From NCBI GenBank assembly GCA_027923965.1, contig AP026969.1, forward strand, positions 1,116,001 to 1,180,000: a stretch of 64,000 nt of DNA. Reading direction: 5' to 3'. The stretch comes from Comamonadaceae bacterium OS-1. Lineage in GTDB: Bacteria; Pseudomonadota; Gammaproteobacteria; Burkholderiales; Burkholderiaceae_C. Every line of letters begins with the position of its first letter. The stretch's first letter is position 1. The position numbers and the translations under genes were made by a program. Shown here in pieces: positions 9,592-17,698 of this stretch. A model generated the notes under the pieces. That model ran no database searches. It saw only the letters and a list, made by a program, of their open reading frames with translations, and had not been told where the DNA came from.

Positions 9592-10644
9592 GTGATTTTT
9601 TTTGTAGGTCCTCTACCTCCTCCAGTTCATGGTTTTTCCGTCATTAATGGCCAGATGCTGGATGCCATGCGCGCACGCGGTGCGGCGGTGCAGATATTTG
9701 ACCTGGCTCCGCGCAACAAGCTTGCTCCTTTGTGGCAGTGGTTCGCCTTTATGGCCGCGCTGCTTCGGTCAGGGCGAAGTGGTGGTGCTTTGTATTTGCC
9801 CCTTTCGGGCGGTGTGCGCCAGTTGATTGACTTGGCTTTTGCGTTGCCCGCCAAATGGCTGGGCCTGCGAATTTACGTACACCACCACAGTTTTGCCTAT
9901 TTGAATCACGGCCCTTGGCATGCGCGTTGGGCGTTTGGTGTGTTGCGTGGTGCGACGCACATTGTTTTGTGCGGCTCCATGGGCGATAAGTTGGCAGCCC
10001 GGTATGGCATAGCGTTTAGCCGTATCCGGGTGTTGTCGAATGCAGCATTTATGGCGCTGGCAGCAGAGCCGGGTGTGTTGCCGCATGCGGCCCAACCCCG
10101 AATCTCATTGGGCTTTTTATCCAACATCACTGCGGAAAAAGGTATTTTTAAGTTCTTTGACGCAGTGGACGCATTGAACGCAGCTGGTGTGGATTGCCAT
10201 GCGGTGATAGCCGGGCCCGTAGATACGTCTATCCAGTCGGCGTTTGCCGAGCGGATGGCTTCGTTCACCAATGTTGAGCATATGGGTCCGGTTTATGGCG
10301 CAGCCAAAGGCCAGTTTTTTGGCCGTATCGATGTGCTGCTGTTTCCCACCCAATATTCCAACGAGGCCGAGCCCGTCACCCTTTGGGAAGCCATGGCACA
10401 GGGCGTGCCGGTGATTGCTTTGCAGCGCGGCTGTATCCAGGGCATGGTTCCGCTAGAGGCGGGTTGCGTGGTGGATAGGCCAGACGACTATGTGGCTGCC
10501 GTAGTGCAAGAGATTTCCGCACTGCGTGCCACTCCCGCCTTGCTGCCTGCCCGCCGGGCCGCTGCCAAGAACGCGTTCATTACGGCGCGTGCGGCATATG
10601 TGCAAGCCTTGGATGCATTGATTACCGAGATACACCAGCCCTAG
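9592..10644 (+). CDS. Family 4/1 glycosyltransferase
   Basis: GTG start; the protein begins MIFFVGPLPPPVHGFSVING, the glycine/proline-rich acceptor loop of GT4 enzymes. The C-terminal half has LGFLSNITAEKGIFKFFDAV and PTQYSNEAEPVTLWEAMAQG, the E-x7-E donor motif of GT-B retaining transferases. Length is 350 residues. The first 40-50 bases are AT-rich like the preceding block and the rest is GC-rich, so the right cassette junction lies near the start codon. No clear Shine-Dalgarno is visible. It probably transfers a sugar of the conserved part of the repeat unit. Confidence 0.85.
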   Translation: MIFFVGPLPPPVHGFSVINGQMLDAMRARGAAVQIFDLAPRNKLAPLWQWFAFMAALLRSGRSGGALYLPLSGGVRQLIDLAFALPAKWLGLRIYVHHHSFAYLNHGPWHARWAFGVLRGATHIVLCGSMGDKLAARYGIAFSRIRVLSNAAFMALAAEPGVLPHAAQPRISLGFLSNITAEKGIFKFFDAVDALNAAGVDCHAVIAGPVDTSIQSAFAERMASFTNVEHMGPVYGAAKGQFFGRIDVLLFPTQYSNEAEPVTLWEAMAQGVPVIALQRGCIQGMVPLEAGCVVDRPDDYVAAVVQEISALRATPALLPARRAAAKNAFITARAAYVQALDALITEIHQP

Positions 10645-10656
10645 AAGAACACATAA

Positions 10657-11220
10657 ATGCAGCAAGACCTCTCTCGCTTCAAGCTCCCCCCCGGTTTCCG
10701 GGGCCGGTCTGCCTTGGCCGTGCAACTGTGGTGGCTAGTGCAAGCCACTCTCTTCAGGGGTTCGCCGCAGTTTGCATACGGCTTTCGTAGTGCACTGTTG
10801 CGGGCTTTTGGTGCCAAGGTGGGGCAGGGTGTGATCGTGCGGCCCTCGGCCACCATCACCTACCCCTGGAAGGTTTCGATTGGTGACCACGCCTGGGTGG
10901 GCGACGACGCTGTGCTGTACAGCCTGGGCGAGATCGAGATTGGTGCGCATGCTGTGGTGTCCCAGCGCAGCTACCTCTGTGCCAGCGACCATGACTATGC
11001 GCAGCCCGACTTCCCCATTCGGGCCCGAAAAATCACCGTGGGTGCTCAGGCATGGGTGGCCGCCGATGTGTTCATTGCGCCGGGTGTTTGCATTGGCGAA
11101 GGTGCGGTCATTGGTGCGCGCAGTTCGGTGTTCAAAGATATGCCCGCAGGTATGGTGTGCTTCGGTTATCCCTGTGTACCCTTCAAAGTGCGACAGATGG
11201 CGGATACGGTGGCCCTATGA
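10657..11220 (+). CDS. wcaF: WcaF-like colanic acid-type O-acetyltransferase
   Basis: 187 residues. The N-terminal helix SALAVQLWWLVQATLFRGSP and the hexapeptide repeats (IGDHAWVGDDAVLYSLGEIE, then CASDHDYAQPDFPIRAR) are typical of the putative colanic acid biosynthesis acetyltransferase WcaF family. The catalytic His is probably the one in SDHDYA. It lies 12 bp after the GT4 gene and just before wcaI, the usual partner. The symbol is by family resemblance. Confidence 0.85.
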   Translation: MQQDLSRFKLPPGFRGRSALAVQLWWLVQATLFRGSPQFAYGFRSALLRAFGAKVGQGVIVRPSATITYPWKVSIGDHAWVGDDAVLYSLGEIEIGAHAVVSQRSYLCASDHDYAQPDFPIRARKITVGAQAWVAADVFIAPGVCIGEGAVIGARSSVFKDMPAGMVCFGYPCVPFKVRQMADTVAL

Positions 11221-11221
11221 A

Positions 11222-11288
11222 TTGCTATCTTAAAAGTAGCTGCTCCTGTAGATGGAATAAGCGCCAGAGGCCGATTTGGCTATGAAAA
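11222..11288 (-). repeat. Dispersed palindromic repeat, copy A (reaches wcaI start)
   Basis: Reads GCTATC...GTAGCTGCTC...ATGGAATAAGCGCC...AGAGGCC...TATGAAAAT, the reverse form of the window-wide repeat. It fills the whole gap between the wcaF stop and wcaI. The ATG of wcaI at 11282 lies in the repeat's terminal TATGAAAA. Confidence 0.85.
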
Positions 11289-12532
11289 TTCTTCTCTACG
11301 GCATCAACTTCGCCCCCGAGCTCACCGGCATCGGCAAGTACACCGGCGAAATGGCCGCGTGGCTGGCTGCGCGCGGGCACCAGGTGCGGGTGATCACCGC
11401 GCCGCCGTACTACCCGGCCTGGCAGGTTAGTCCCGGCTACAGCGCCAGCCGCTACACCACCGAGCAGTGGCAGGGCGTAACGGTGATGCGCACGCCGCTG
11501 TGGGTGCCTGCGCGACCGGGCGGGGCCAAGCGGTTGCTGCACCTGGCCAGCTTTGCGCTGGGCAGTTTGCCGGTGCTGCTGCGCCAGTGGTTTTGGCGGC
11601 CCAATGTGGTGTGGGTGGTCGAGCCGCCTTTGTTTTGCGCCCCGGCGGCGGCGATGCTGGCCCGGTTGGCGGGGGGCAAGGCTTGGCTGCACATCCAGGA
11701 TTACGAGGTAGATGCGGCGTTTGATTTGGGCCTGCTTAAGGGGGCGGCGCTGCGGCGCTGTGTGGTGGCGGCAGAGGGCTGGTTGATGCGGAGGTTTCAC
11801 CGCGTGTCTACTATTTCGGGCCGCATGCTGGGCCGGGCGCAAGCCAAAGGGGTGGACGCGGCGCGGCTGGTGTCGTTTCCCAACTGGGTGGATATTTCGG
11901 CCATCCAGCCCTTGCGCGGCCCCAGCCCGTACCGGGCCGAGCTGGGCATAGCGGCCGACGCGGTGGTGGCGCTGTACTCGGGCAACATGGGCGGCAAACA
12001 GGGGCTGGAGGTTCTGGCCGAGGCGGCCCGCCTGCTCACAGACCAGCCGCAGGTGCAGTTTGTGTTGTGCGGCGGCGGCGCGGGCCGGGCCGACCTGGTG
12101 CAGCGTTGCCTGGGCCTGCCCAATGTGCGGTTTCTTGACCTGCAGCCCGTGGAGCGCCTGAGCGACCTGCTGGGCCTGGCCGATATCCATTTGCTGCCCC
12201 AGCGCGCCGACGCGGCCGATTTGGTCATGCCCTCCAAGCTCACCGGCATGCTGGCCAGTGGCCGCGCCGTGGTGGCCACCGCCCACCCCCACACCGAGCT
12301 GGGCCGGGTGGTGGCGCAGCACTGTGGTGTGGTGGTGCCCCCCGAAGACGCGGCGGCACTGGCCGGGGCCATTCGCACCCTGGCGGCAGACGCGCCACGG
12401 CGGGCGCAGCTGGGCAGATCGGCCCGCGCCTACGCCCTGGCCGAGCTAGACCGCGACGCGGTGTTGGCCCGGTTTGAGGCGCAGCTGCTGGCCTGTGTGG
12501 GGCAAGGCGCTGGCACGGCTATTGCAGGTTGA
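11282..12532 (+). CDS. wcaI: WcaI-like glycosyltransferase
   Basis: A GT-B fold transferase of 416 residues starting MKILLYGINFAPELTGIGKY, which is diagnostic for the WcaI/colanic acid fucosyltransferase-like family. The C-terminal donor domain shows YSGNMGGKQGLEVLAEAARL and LLPQRADAADLVMPSKLTGM. Position after a WcaF-like gene, in a locus with gmd and fcl, fits a transferase using a GDP-sugar such as GDP-fucose; the donor is inferred. ATG 11282 is chosen over the TTG at 11276 because it matches the family N-terminus. The leader is wholly a dispersed repeat copy. Confidence 0.9.
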   Translation: MKILLYGINFAPELTGIGKYTGEMAAWLAARGHQVRVITAPPYYPAWQVSPGYSASRYTTEQWQGVTVMRTPLWVPARPGGAKRLLHLASFALGSLPVLLRQWFWRPNVVWVVEPPLFCAPAAAMLARLAGGKAWLHIQDYEVDAAFDLGLLKGAALRRCVVAAEGWLMRRFHRVSTISGRMLGRAQAKGVDAARLVSFPNWVDISAIQPLRGPSPYRAELGIAADAVVALYSGNMGGKQGLEVLAEAARLLTDQPQVQFVLCGGGAGRADLVQRCLGLPNVRFLDLQPVERLSDLLGLADIHLLPQRADAADLVMPSKLTGMLASGRAVVATAHPHTELGRVVAQHCGVVVPPEDAAALAGAIRTLAADAPRRAQLGRSARAYALAELDRDAVLARFEAQLLACVGQGAGTAIAG

Positions 12533-12543
12533 TGGGCTGGAGG

Positions 12544-12606
12544 TTGCTGCAATTAGCATAGCTTCTCACGCTGATGGAATAAGCGCTAAAGCCTGATTTT
12601 TACCTT
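12544..12606 (-). repeat. Dispersed palindromic repeat, copy B
   Basis: Reads TTGCTGCAATTAGCATAGC, then TTCTCACGCTGATGGAATAA and GCGCTAAAGCCTGATTTTTA, reverse orientation. It is in the 456-bp gap between wcaI and the DUF433 gene. Confidence 0.85.
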
Positions 12607-12731
12607 AATCTATTGCCTTGTTTCTGCCGCCCTGCATTGACCAGATTGCGGGCTTTTCGTTCGGGGTGTGGGGGTATTAAGGATATGTGTTTGCACTGAT
12701 GGCGTGCCATGGGCGCTGTGGGCGGCCCACA

Positions 12732-12849
12732 GGCCCTCACCCCGGCCCTTGCCCTGGGTAGAGAGGGCGTAAGTCAAGTGGGCGGTGCGTGGGGCCGGGT
12801 GTGGTGTGTGGCTCCTTCGCCCGCTTGCGGCGGAGGGTTCGGGTGAGGT
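12732..12849. repeat. Inverted pair of REP-like elements
   Basis: The left arm 12732-12770 has GGCCCTCACCCCGGCCC and GAGAGGGCG. The right arm 12813-12849 has CGCCCGCTTGCGGCGGAGGG and TTCGGGTGAGG. Each resembles the REP-like palindrome at 974-1011. Their inverted pairing recalls a BIME-type arrangement. A separate short hairpin CTGTGGGC/GCCCACAG lies just before at about 12716-12732. The rest of 12607-12856 shows no gene. Confidence 0.55.
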
Positions 12850-12856
12850 TGTTTAC

Positions 12857-12920
12857 TCTGTTATTGATAGCTGCTCACGCCGATGGAATAAGCGCAAGAG
12901 GCCAATTTAGCTTGTAAAAA
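12857..12920 (-). repeat. Dispersed palindromic repeat, copy C
   Basis: Reads CTGTTATTGATAGCTGCTCA, then CGCCGATGGAATAAGCGC and AAGAGGCCAATTTAGC, reverse orientation. It lies upstream of the DUF433 gene. Confidence 0.85.
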
Positions 12921-12988
12921 TGGTGTGCTGCGTAGCCCGCATGGGCTGCGCACACAATGGTGGTTTTTTTGTGGATAAGGAATTGGGT

Positions 12989-13219
12989 ATGCACAGAATG
13001 GCGTTAGAGCCCGGTAAGCGCGGTGGCAGGCCGTGTATTCGCGGTTGGCGCACCACCGTGGTTGACGTGCTTTCTATGCTGTCGAGTGGCATGCGCGCGC
13101 AAGACATCCAGTACGACTTTGCGGAGCCGGATGCCGAGGAGTTTGCGGCGGTGCGGGCCCATGCGGCAGATCGGGCCCACCCGATTTGTTCGTTAAACGC
13201 TTCGGCCACACGGCATTAA
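12989..13219 (+). CDS. DUF433 protein, solitary VapB-like antitoxin candidate
   Basis: 76 residues. [20 protein letters not shown], then [19 protein letters not shown], is the DUF433 signature (winged helix-like, usually the antitoxin of a PIN-like DUF5615 toxin). The start at ATG 12989 follows ATAAGGAATT; an upstream in-frame ATG at 12920 would begin within repeat copy C. No DUF5615 toxin follows; ugd starts next. The C-terminus ([13 protein letters not shown]) does not look like the family end, so the gene may have lost its partner and read through into foreign sequence. Confidence 0.6.
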   Translation: MHRMALEPGKRGGRPCIRGWRTTVVDVLSMLSSGMRAQDIQYDFAEPDAEEFAAVRAHAADRAHPICSLNASATRH

Positions 13220-13275
13220 CTTTCACGTTAGGTGCAGCGGCTTGGGCAGGTTTTTGTTTTTATAAAGTTGACAAT

Positions 13276-14598
13276 ATGAAAATCACAGTCATTGGTACGG
13301 GGTATGTGGGTTTGGTGTCGGGCGCGTGCCTGGCGGATGTGGGTAACGATGTGCTGTGTCTGGACGTAGACCCGGCCAAGATCAAGACGCTGGAAGACGG
13401 CGGCATTCCCATCCACGAGCCGGGCCTGGAGGACGTGGTGCGGCGCAATGTGGCGGCAGGGCGTTTGTCGTTCACCACCGACGTGGTGCGGGCAGCGCAG
13501 TTTGGCGACATCCAGTTCATCGCCGTGGGCACGCCACCCGACGAAGATGGTTCGGCCGATTTGCAGTATGTGCTGGCGGCAGCCCGCAACATTGGCAAGC
13601 ACATGAGCGGCTACCGCGTGGTGGTCGACAAATCCACCGTGCCGGTAGGCACCGCCGACAAGGTGCGTGCGGCTATTGCCGATGAGTTGGCCACGCGCGA
13701 CAGCAATGCGGGCTTTAGCGTGGTGTCCAACCCCGAGTTTTTGAAAGAAGGCGCGGCCATTGAAGACTTCATGCGGCCCGACCGCATTGTGGTGGGGGCC
13801 GACGACGAGCGCGCCATTGGCCTGATGCGCCAGCTGTACGCGCCGTTTCAGCGCAACCACGAGAAGCTGGTGCTGATGGATGTGCGCAGCGCCGAGCTCA
13901 CCAAGTACGCGGCCAACGCCATGCTGGCTACGCGCATCAGCTTCATGAACGAGCTGGCCAACCTGGCCGAGGTGCTGGGGGCCGACATCGAGCTGGTGCG
14001 CATGGGCATTGGCAGCGACCCGCGTATTGGCAGCCACTTTTTGTATTCGGGCTGCGGGTATGGTGGATCTTGCTTCCCCAAAGATGTCAAGGCACTGATC
14101 AAAACCGCCAGCCAAAACGGCAACCAGCTGCGGGTGCTGAGCGCGGTAGAAGAGGCCAACGACGCGCAAAAGCATGTGCTGGTGGGCAAGATCACCCAGC
14201 GCTTTGGCGAAGACCTGACCGGGCGGCGTTTTGCGATGTGGGGCCTGGCCTTCAAGCCCAACACCGACGACATGCGCGACGCGCCCAGCCGGGTGGTGGT
14301 GGCCGAGCTGCTGCGCCGCGGGGCCACGGTTACAGCGTACGACCCGGTGGCCATGCAAGAGGCCGAGCGTATTTTTGGCGACACCCCCGGCATCAATTAC
14401 GCGGGCCGGCCCAAGAGCGCGCTGGACGGTGCCGATGCGCTGGTGATCGTGACCGAGTGGAAAGAGTTTCGCAGCCCCGACTTCGACGCCATCAAGACGC
14501 GCCTGGTGCAGCCCATCATTTTTGATGGCCGCAACCTGTACGACCCGGCGCTGGTGCGCAGCCTGGGGATTGAGTACTTCGGGATCGGCAGAGGCTAA
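13276..14598 (+). CDS. ugd: UDP-glucose 6-dehydrogenase
   Basis: Oxidises UDP-glucose to UDP-glucuronate with two NAD+, supplying an acidic sugar for the polysaccharide. The protein starts [20 protein letters not shown] (NAD-binding GxGYVG). It contains [15 protein letters not shown] and the catalytic Cys region [17 protein letters not shown]. Length is 440 residues, normal. The ATG at 13276 matches the family start; an upstream extension to 13186 is not credible. No good Shine-Dalgarno is seen. Confidence 0.96.
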   Translation: MKITVIGTGYVGLVSGACLADVGNDVLCLDVDPAKIKTLEDGGIPIHEPGLEDVVRRNVAAGRLSFTTDVVRAAQFGDIQFIAVGTPPDEDGSADLQYVLAAARNIGKHMSGYRVVVDKSTVPVGTADKVRAAIADELATRDSNAGFSVVSNPEFLKEGAAIEDFMRPDRIVVGADDERAIGLMRQLYAPFQRNHEKLVLMDVRSAELTKYAANAMLATRISFMNELANLAEVLGADIELVRMGIGSDPRIGSHFLYSGCGYGGSCFPKDVKALIKTASQNGNQLRVLSAVEEANDAQKHVLVGKITQRFGEDLTGRRFAMWGLAFKPNTDDMRDAPSRVVVAELLRRGATVTAYDPVAMQEAERIFGDTPGINYAGRPKSALDGADALVIVTEWKEFRSPDFDAIKTRLVQPIIFDGRNLYDPALVRSLGIEYFGIGRG

Positions 14599-14865
14599 TG
14601 GAGGTAGGCTCTTTTCCTAGGTAAAGGGAAGGGCATAGGGTTTCTTCTGGCGTGTATTTTGCTATTGAATATATAGTTGTATACGTTTACTGTTCAAGCG
14701 TAGGGTGCCCATAGGGCCTACCGTTTTCGGACGCGGATCACGGCAGTAGAATGTGCTGACACTTGTTACAAATTGTCGCAATTTCTACGGTTCTGTGGTC
14801 GGTACCTGGAGCTTGTTTTGGGCAGATAGGAGACATCTTTTGCATTTCAACCAGGGTAGGGCCTG
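14599..14865. other. Intergenic region with a repeat fragment
   Basis: 267 bp between ugd and the lipocalin-like gene. At 14657-14680 TTTTGCTATTGAATATATAG matches one half of the dispersed repeat (compare copy G), so it is a degraded fragment. No terminator or convincing promoter is visible; promoter activity for the next gene is likely here by default. Confidence 0.5.
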
Positions 14866-16032
14866 ATGCCGGTAGTGCGTGCTCGCACGCGGCGCAAGCA
14901 GCCCAGTTTATGGCGGCGTTACCGCGGTGTACTTGTGGCCTTTGTGGCTGTGGTGGGGGTGGTAGCGCTGTATGTGCTGCTGCTGGGCCCAGGGAGCAAG
15001 CCCAAGCCGCAGGTGGCGGCGTCTGGCACTACGGTAGTGCCTGCCAGCGCCGGTGCATCGCCCCGCGATAGCGCCGCGGCGCTCCCCCCCATACGCCTGC
15101 CTGCCGACGATGCGCCCCACGCCACCGGCATGGAGTGGTGGTACTACAACGGCCATTTGCAGGGGGCCGGAAGCGAGCGGTTTGTCTACCACGTCGCCAT
15201 TTTTTTGCACGACGGGATGGTGCGGCACACGGTGTTCCATGTGGCGCTGACCGACCTGCGCACGGGTAAGCGCTACACCCGGCAGATCCGCACGGCGGGC
15301 TTGCCGTCTGATAAAAACGTGCCCGGTTATAGCTTTGACTACCAGGGCTGGCGCGTGTCCGGGGCGGGTGGCAACCATGTAGTGTCGATCCAGGAAAAAG
15401 ACTTTGCGCTGGATTTGGTGCTCAAAGATGCCAGCCCGCCGGTGCTGCACCAGGCCGCGGGCACGGCCACCCCCGGGGTGCTGGACTTTGGCACTGGCGG
15501 GGTGAGCTACTACTATTCGCGTCCGCGCATGCAGGCCAGTGGCACGGTAGTGGTGGGCGGCGCCCGTTTGCCCGTGCAGGGCGATGTGTGGTTTGACCAC
15601 CAGTGGGGAGACTTTGACGGCGGGGGCCTGGCCTGGAACTGGTTTGCCTTGCAGCTGGACGATGGTGCCGATGTGATGCTGTACCAGCTTTTCAGCGGAA
15701 AAGGCGTACCGATCCTGACCATGGGCAGCGTTACCCGCAATCAGGTCACTACGCCCTTGTCATCGGCCGATATGGGCTTGCGCCCGCAGGGTGTGTGGGT
15801 AAGCCCCAGAACCGGCATTCGGTTTCCAGCCGAGTGGGAGTTGTCGCTGCCCATGGGGGTGGTGCGGGTGAAGCCGGTGCAGGCCGACAGCGAGTTTGAT
15901 GCGCGCGAGACGACTTTCAACGTTTACTGGGAGGGCGCTGTGCGGGTCAGTGGCGCGGTGCAGGGCAAGGGCTTTCTGGAGATGAGCGGCTATGACCACG
16001 TGCCGTCTTTGCAGCCAGGTGCTGCACGCTAG
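14866..16032 (+). CDS. CrtC/AttH-family lipocalin-like protein, membrane-anchored
   Basis: 388 residues. After an Arg-rich N-terminus there is one transmembrane segment (VLVAFVAVVGVVALYVLLLG, about 25-45), then a Pro/Ala linker. The main domain begins ATGMEWWYYNGHLQG and continues FVYHVAIFLHDGMVRHTVFH and GDVWFDHQWGDFDGGGLAWN. These are the hallmarks of the AttH/carotenoid 1,2-hydratase (CrtC) double-lipocalin fold. No carotenoid genes are nearby, so an envelope role with a hydrophobic ligand is more likely than pigment hydration. The substrate is unknown. Confidence 0.8.
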   Translation: MPVVRARTRRKQPSLWRRYRGVLVAFVAVVGVVALYVLLLGPGSKPKPQVAASGTTVVPASAGASPRDSAAALPPIRLPADDAPHATGMEWWYYNGHLQGAGSERFVYHVAIFLHDGMVRHTVFHVALTDLRTGKRYTRQIRTAGLPSDKNVPGYSFDYQGWRVSGAGGNHVVSIQEKDFALDLVLKDASPPVLHQAAGTATPGVLDFGTGGVSYYYSRPRMQASGTVVVGGARLPVQGDVWFDHQWGDFDGGGLAWNWFALQLDDGADVMLYQLFSGKGVPILTMGSVTRNQVTTPLSSADMGLRPQGVWVSPRTGIRFPAEWELSLPMGVVRVKPVQADSEFDARETTFNVYWEGAVRVSGAVQGKGFLEMSGYDHVPSLQPGAAR

Positions 16033-16082
16033 CCCGGCTGGGTAGGGGCCAAGGTGTGGCCCAGCCTGCTGGCGACACCGTA

Positions 16083-16520
16083 TCAAAGCGCCTTGCGCCA
16101 GCTCTCCACGGCTTCGGCAATGGTGGTGTGGGTGCTGCGGTAGGTGCCCTCGTCCATGCGGTAGGGGTCACCAATATCCATTTTGAGCCAGTGGCCGAGC
16201 AAAAACGTCTTTCCGCGTGCGGTGGGGTCGGTGCGCAGGATGTACTGCAGGTGGTGCGGCTCCATCACCAAAATCAGATCGGCCCAGCGGGTAAGGGCGG
16301 TGGTGACTTGCTGGCCCCGGTGTGCGTCGAGTGCCAGGCCGTGTTCTTGGGCAATGCGCTGCACCGGTTCGTCGGCCGGAGCGCCCTGCAGTGCACCAAT
16401 ACCGGCGGAGCGCACCTCTACGGGCGGTGTTTTACCCAGACAGAGCTGGCGGAGCATTTCTTCGGCCAAGGGGCTGCGGCAGATGTTGCCGGTACAAATC
16501 GTCAGAATTTTTTGGAACAC
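16083..16520 (-). CDS. Low-molecular-weight protein-tyrosine phosphatase (Wzb-like)
   Basis: 145 residues. The P-loop CTGNICRS (C-x5-R-S) is at residues 9-16 and the general acid Asp is in DIGDPYRMDEG near residue 115, so both catalytic elements are present. In exopolysaccharide loci this enzyme dephosphorylates the Wzc-type tyrosine autokinase that controls chain length. No kinase is in the window, but the polysaccharide locus nearby supports that role. It is transcribed toward the lipocalin-like gene (convergent). Confidence 0.9.
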   Translation of the reverse strand: MFQKILTICTGNICRSPLAEEMLRQLCLGKTPPVEVRSAGIGALQGAPADEPVQRIAQEHGLALDAHRGQQVTTALTRWADLILVMEPHHLQYILRTDPTARGKTFLLGHWLKMDIGDPYRMDEGTYRSTHTTIAEAVESWRKAL

Positions 16521-16561
16521 AGGGTGGGCGCTGGGTGGTAGAGAGCGCGATTATCGGTTTC

Positions 16562-16600
16562 AAAATAAAAAATGGGCATCCCCGTGAAGGGATGCCCATG
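16562..16600 (-). terminator. Rho-independent terminator of the PEP-CTERM gene
   Basis: On the minus strand ATGGGCATCCC-TTCACG-GGGATGCCCAT is followed by TTTTTTATTTTG. This is a strong stem with a T tract starting about 25 bp past the PEP-CTERM stop. It should also isolate the phosphatase gene from read-through. Confidence 0.9.
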
Positions 16601-16623
16601 AGAGCGCAGGCGCTAAATGAAGC

Positions 16624-17412
16624 TTAGGCTTGCTTGGCTTTGCGGCGGCGCATGGCCACCATGCCTGCCAGGCCCAGGCCCAGCAGGGCGATGGAAGTGG
16701 GTTCTGGAACGGCCTTGGTCACTTCGTAGTTGCCGGTGAAGGAGTGGGCTGTGTCGTTGTCGGACAGGCCAGACTGGGTAGCGGTAAAGCTGAACAGGTA
16801 TTCGGCAGGGCCGCCGTTTACGCTGACCTTGACCACTTCGCTGGCTTGGCTGCCTGCGGGAGCGCTGCCAAACAGGCCGGCCAGCACGGGGGTGGCATCG
16901 TAGAAGCCAGCCAGACCGATGGACATCAGGCCGTTGGTGTAGTTGACATAAGAAACGTTCGGGTCGCTGACGCGCTTCCAGGACTGCAGGCCCAGAAACG
17001 TGCTGACAGCGGTGCTCAGTTGCGTGGAGTTCAGGGTGGTGCCGATCGATGTAGCCGCTGCAGTGATGTAGCGGGTGGCGAGTGCGGTGGTCCAGTCGGC
17101 GGAGGTCAGGCTGCTCAGCGTGACGACAGCGGAGCCGAAGCTGCCGGTCAACACGGTGGCGGGGCTGGCGCCGAAGCTGCCGAGTTCCACGTTACCGGTG
17201 GGCGATGCTGCGTTTCCTGTGAGCAGGCCGTCCAGAACGGAGCCCGAAGGGTTGGCAATGGGCGTGAAGTCTGTGGTGCCCACAGGCGTGTAGCCAGTTG
17301 CTACTCCGCCAGTAATCGTGGCGCCGGTGAGTGGCACGGCAAACGCGCTAGCCGATGCGATCATGGCGGCTGCCACAACGATAGACTTTTTCAGTTTGAG
17401 ACCGAGTTTCAT
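16624..17412 (-). CDS. PEP-CTERM sorting-domain protein
   Basis: 262 residues. An N-terminal signal peptide (KKSIVVAAAMIASASAFAVP) is followed by a Thr/Ser/Ala-rich body. The C-terminus is VPEPTSIALLGLGLAGMVAM followed by RRRKAKQA, a textbook PEP-CTERM tripartite sorting signal recognised by an exosortase. Such proteins are secreted and usually occur with exopolysaccharide loci, which fits this position. The exosortase is not in this window. The body has no recognisable enzyme motif. It has its own terminator downstream and a perfect 12-bp palindrome 14 bp upstream of its start. Confidence 0.92.
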   Translation of the reverse strand: MKLGLKLKKSIVVAAAMIASASAFAVPLTGATITGGVATGYTPVGTTDFTPIANPSGSVLDGLLTGNAASPTGNVELGSFGASPATVLTGSFGSAVVTLSSLTSADWTTALATRYITAAATSIGTTLNSTQLSTAVSTFLGLQSWKRVSDPNVSYVNYTNGLMSIGLAGFYDATPVLAGLFGSAPAGSQASEVVKVSVNGGPAEYLFSFTATQSGLSDNDTAHSFTGNYEVTKAVPEPTSIALLGLGLAGMVAMRRRKAKQA

Positions 17413-17425
17413 GGTGTGTCCAATC

Positions 17426-17437
17426 TGTCTTAAGACA
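17426..17437. promoter_or_regulatory. Perfect 12-bp palindrome in the PEP-CTERM leader
   Basis: TGTCTTAAGACA is its own reverse complement and lies just upstream of the PEP-CTERM ATG (17412). It could be an operator or a small leader hairpin. No regulator can be named. The rest of 17438-17646 shows no gene. Confidence 0.45.
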
Positions 17438-17646
17438 AAGGGGGAGGGTAAAAATGCAGAAGCGCCCGAAGTTGCGAGGCTTCGCGGTGTGTCGCTACGG
17501 CCTCTACAACACTTTTAGCAAGTAGCATGCCCAATACAGAAACTGACTACATATCAAGCGACTAGATGCAAATTAGGATATTGGTATTTGCCCTGTGTAA
17601 ATAAATTCGACACTGGTTGCCGACCGACCGACGGTTAAACTCCGCG

Positions 17647-17675
17647 CAGTCATCTATCCGTCACATTTCTGACGC
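17647..17675 (+). promoter_or_regulatory. Pho box upstream of DUF47-pit
   Basis: CAGTCAT-CTAT-CCGTCAC-ATTT-CTGACGC gives three 7-mers at 11-bp spacing. The first two match the PhoB consensus (CTGTCAT-n4-CTGTCAC) at 16 of 20 positions including the spacer. The site ends 23 bp before the start codon and there is no clear -10 between, so PhoB may block rather than activate. The Shine-Dalgarno TAGGAG follows at 17687-17692. Confidence 0.75.
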
Positions 17676-17698
17676 AATCCCCCCATTAGGAGTCCGCC

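Noticed and set aside
13195..13235. Possible integron attC site: CGTTAGGTGC with TTAAACGC before it, after the DUF433 gene
   Set aside because: The right half fits GTTRRRY, but no matching left RYYYAAC and no imperfect palindrome between them was found; such a 7-mer is expected by chance.
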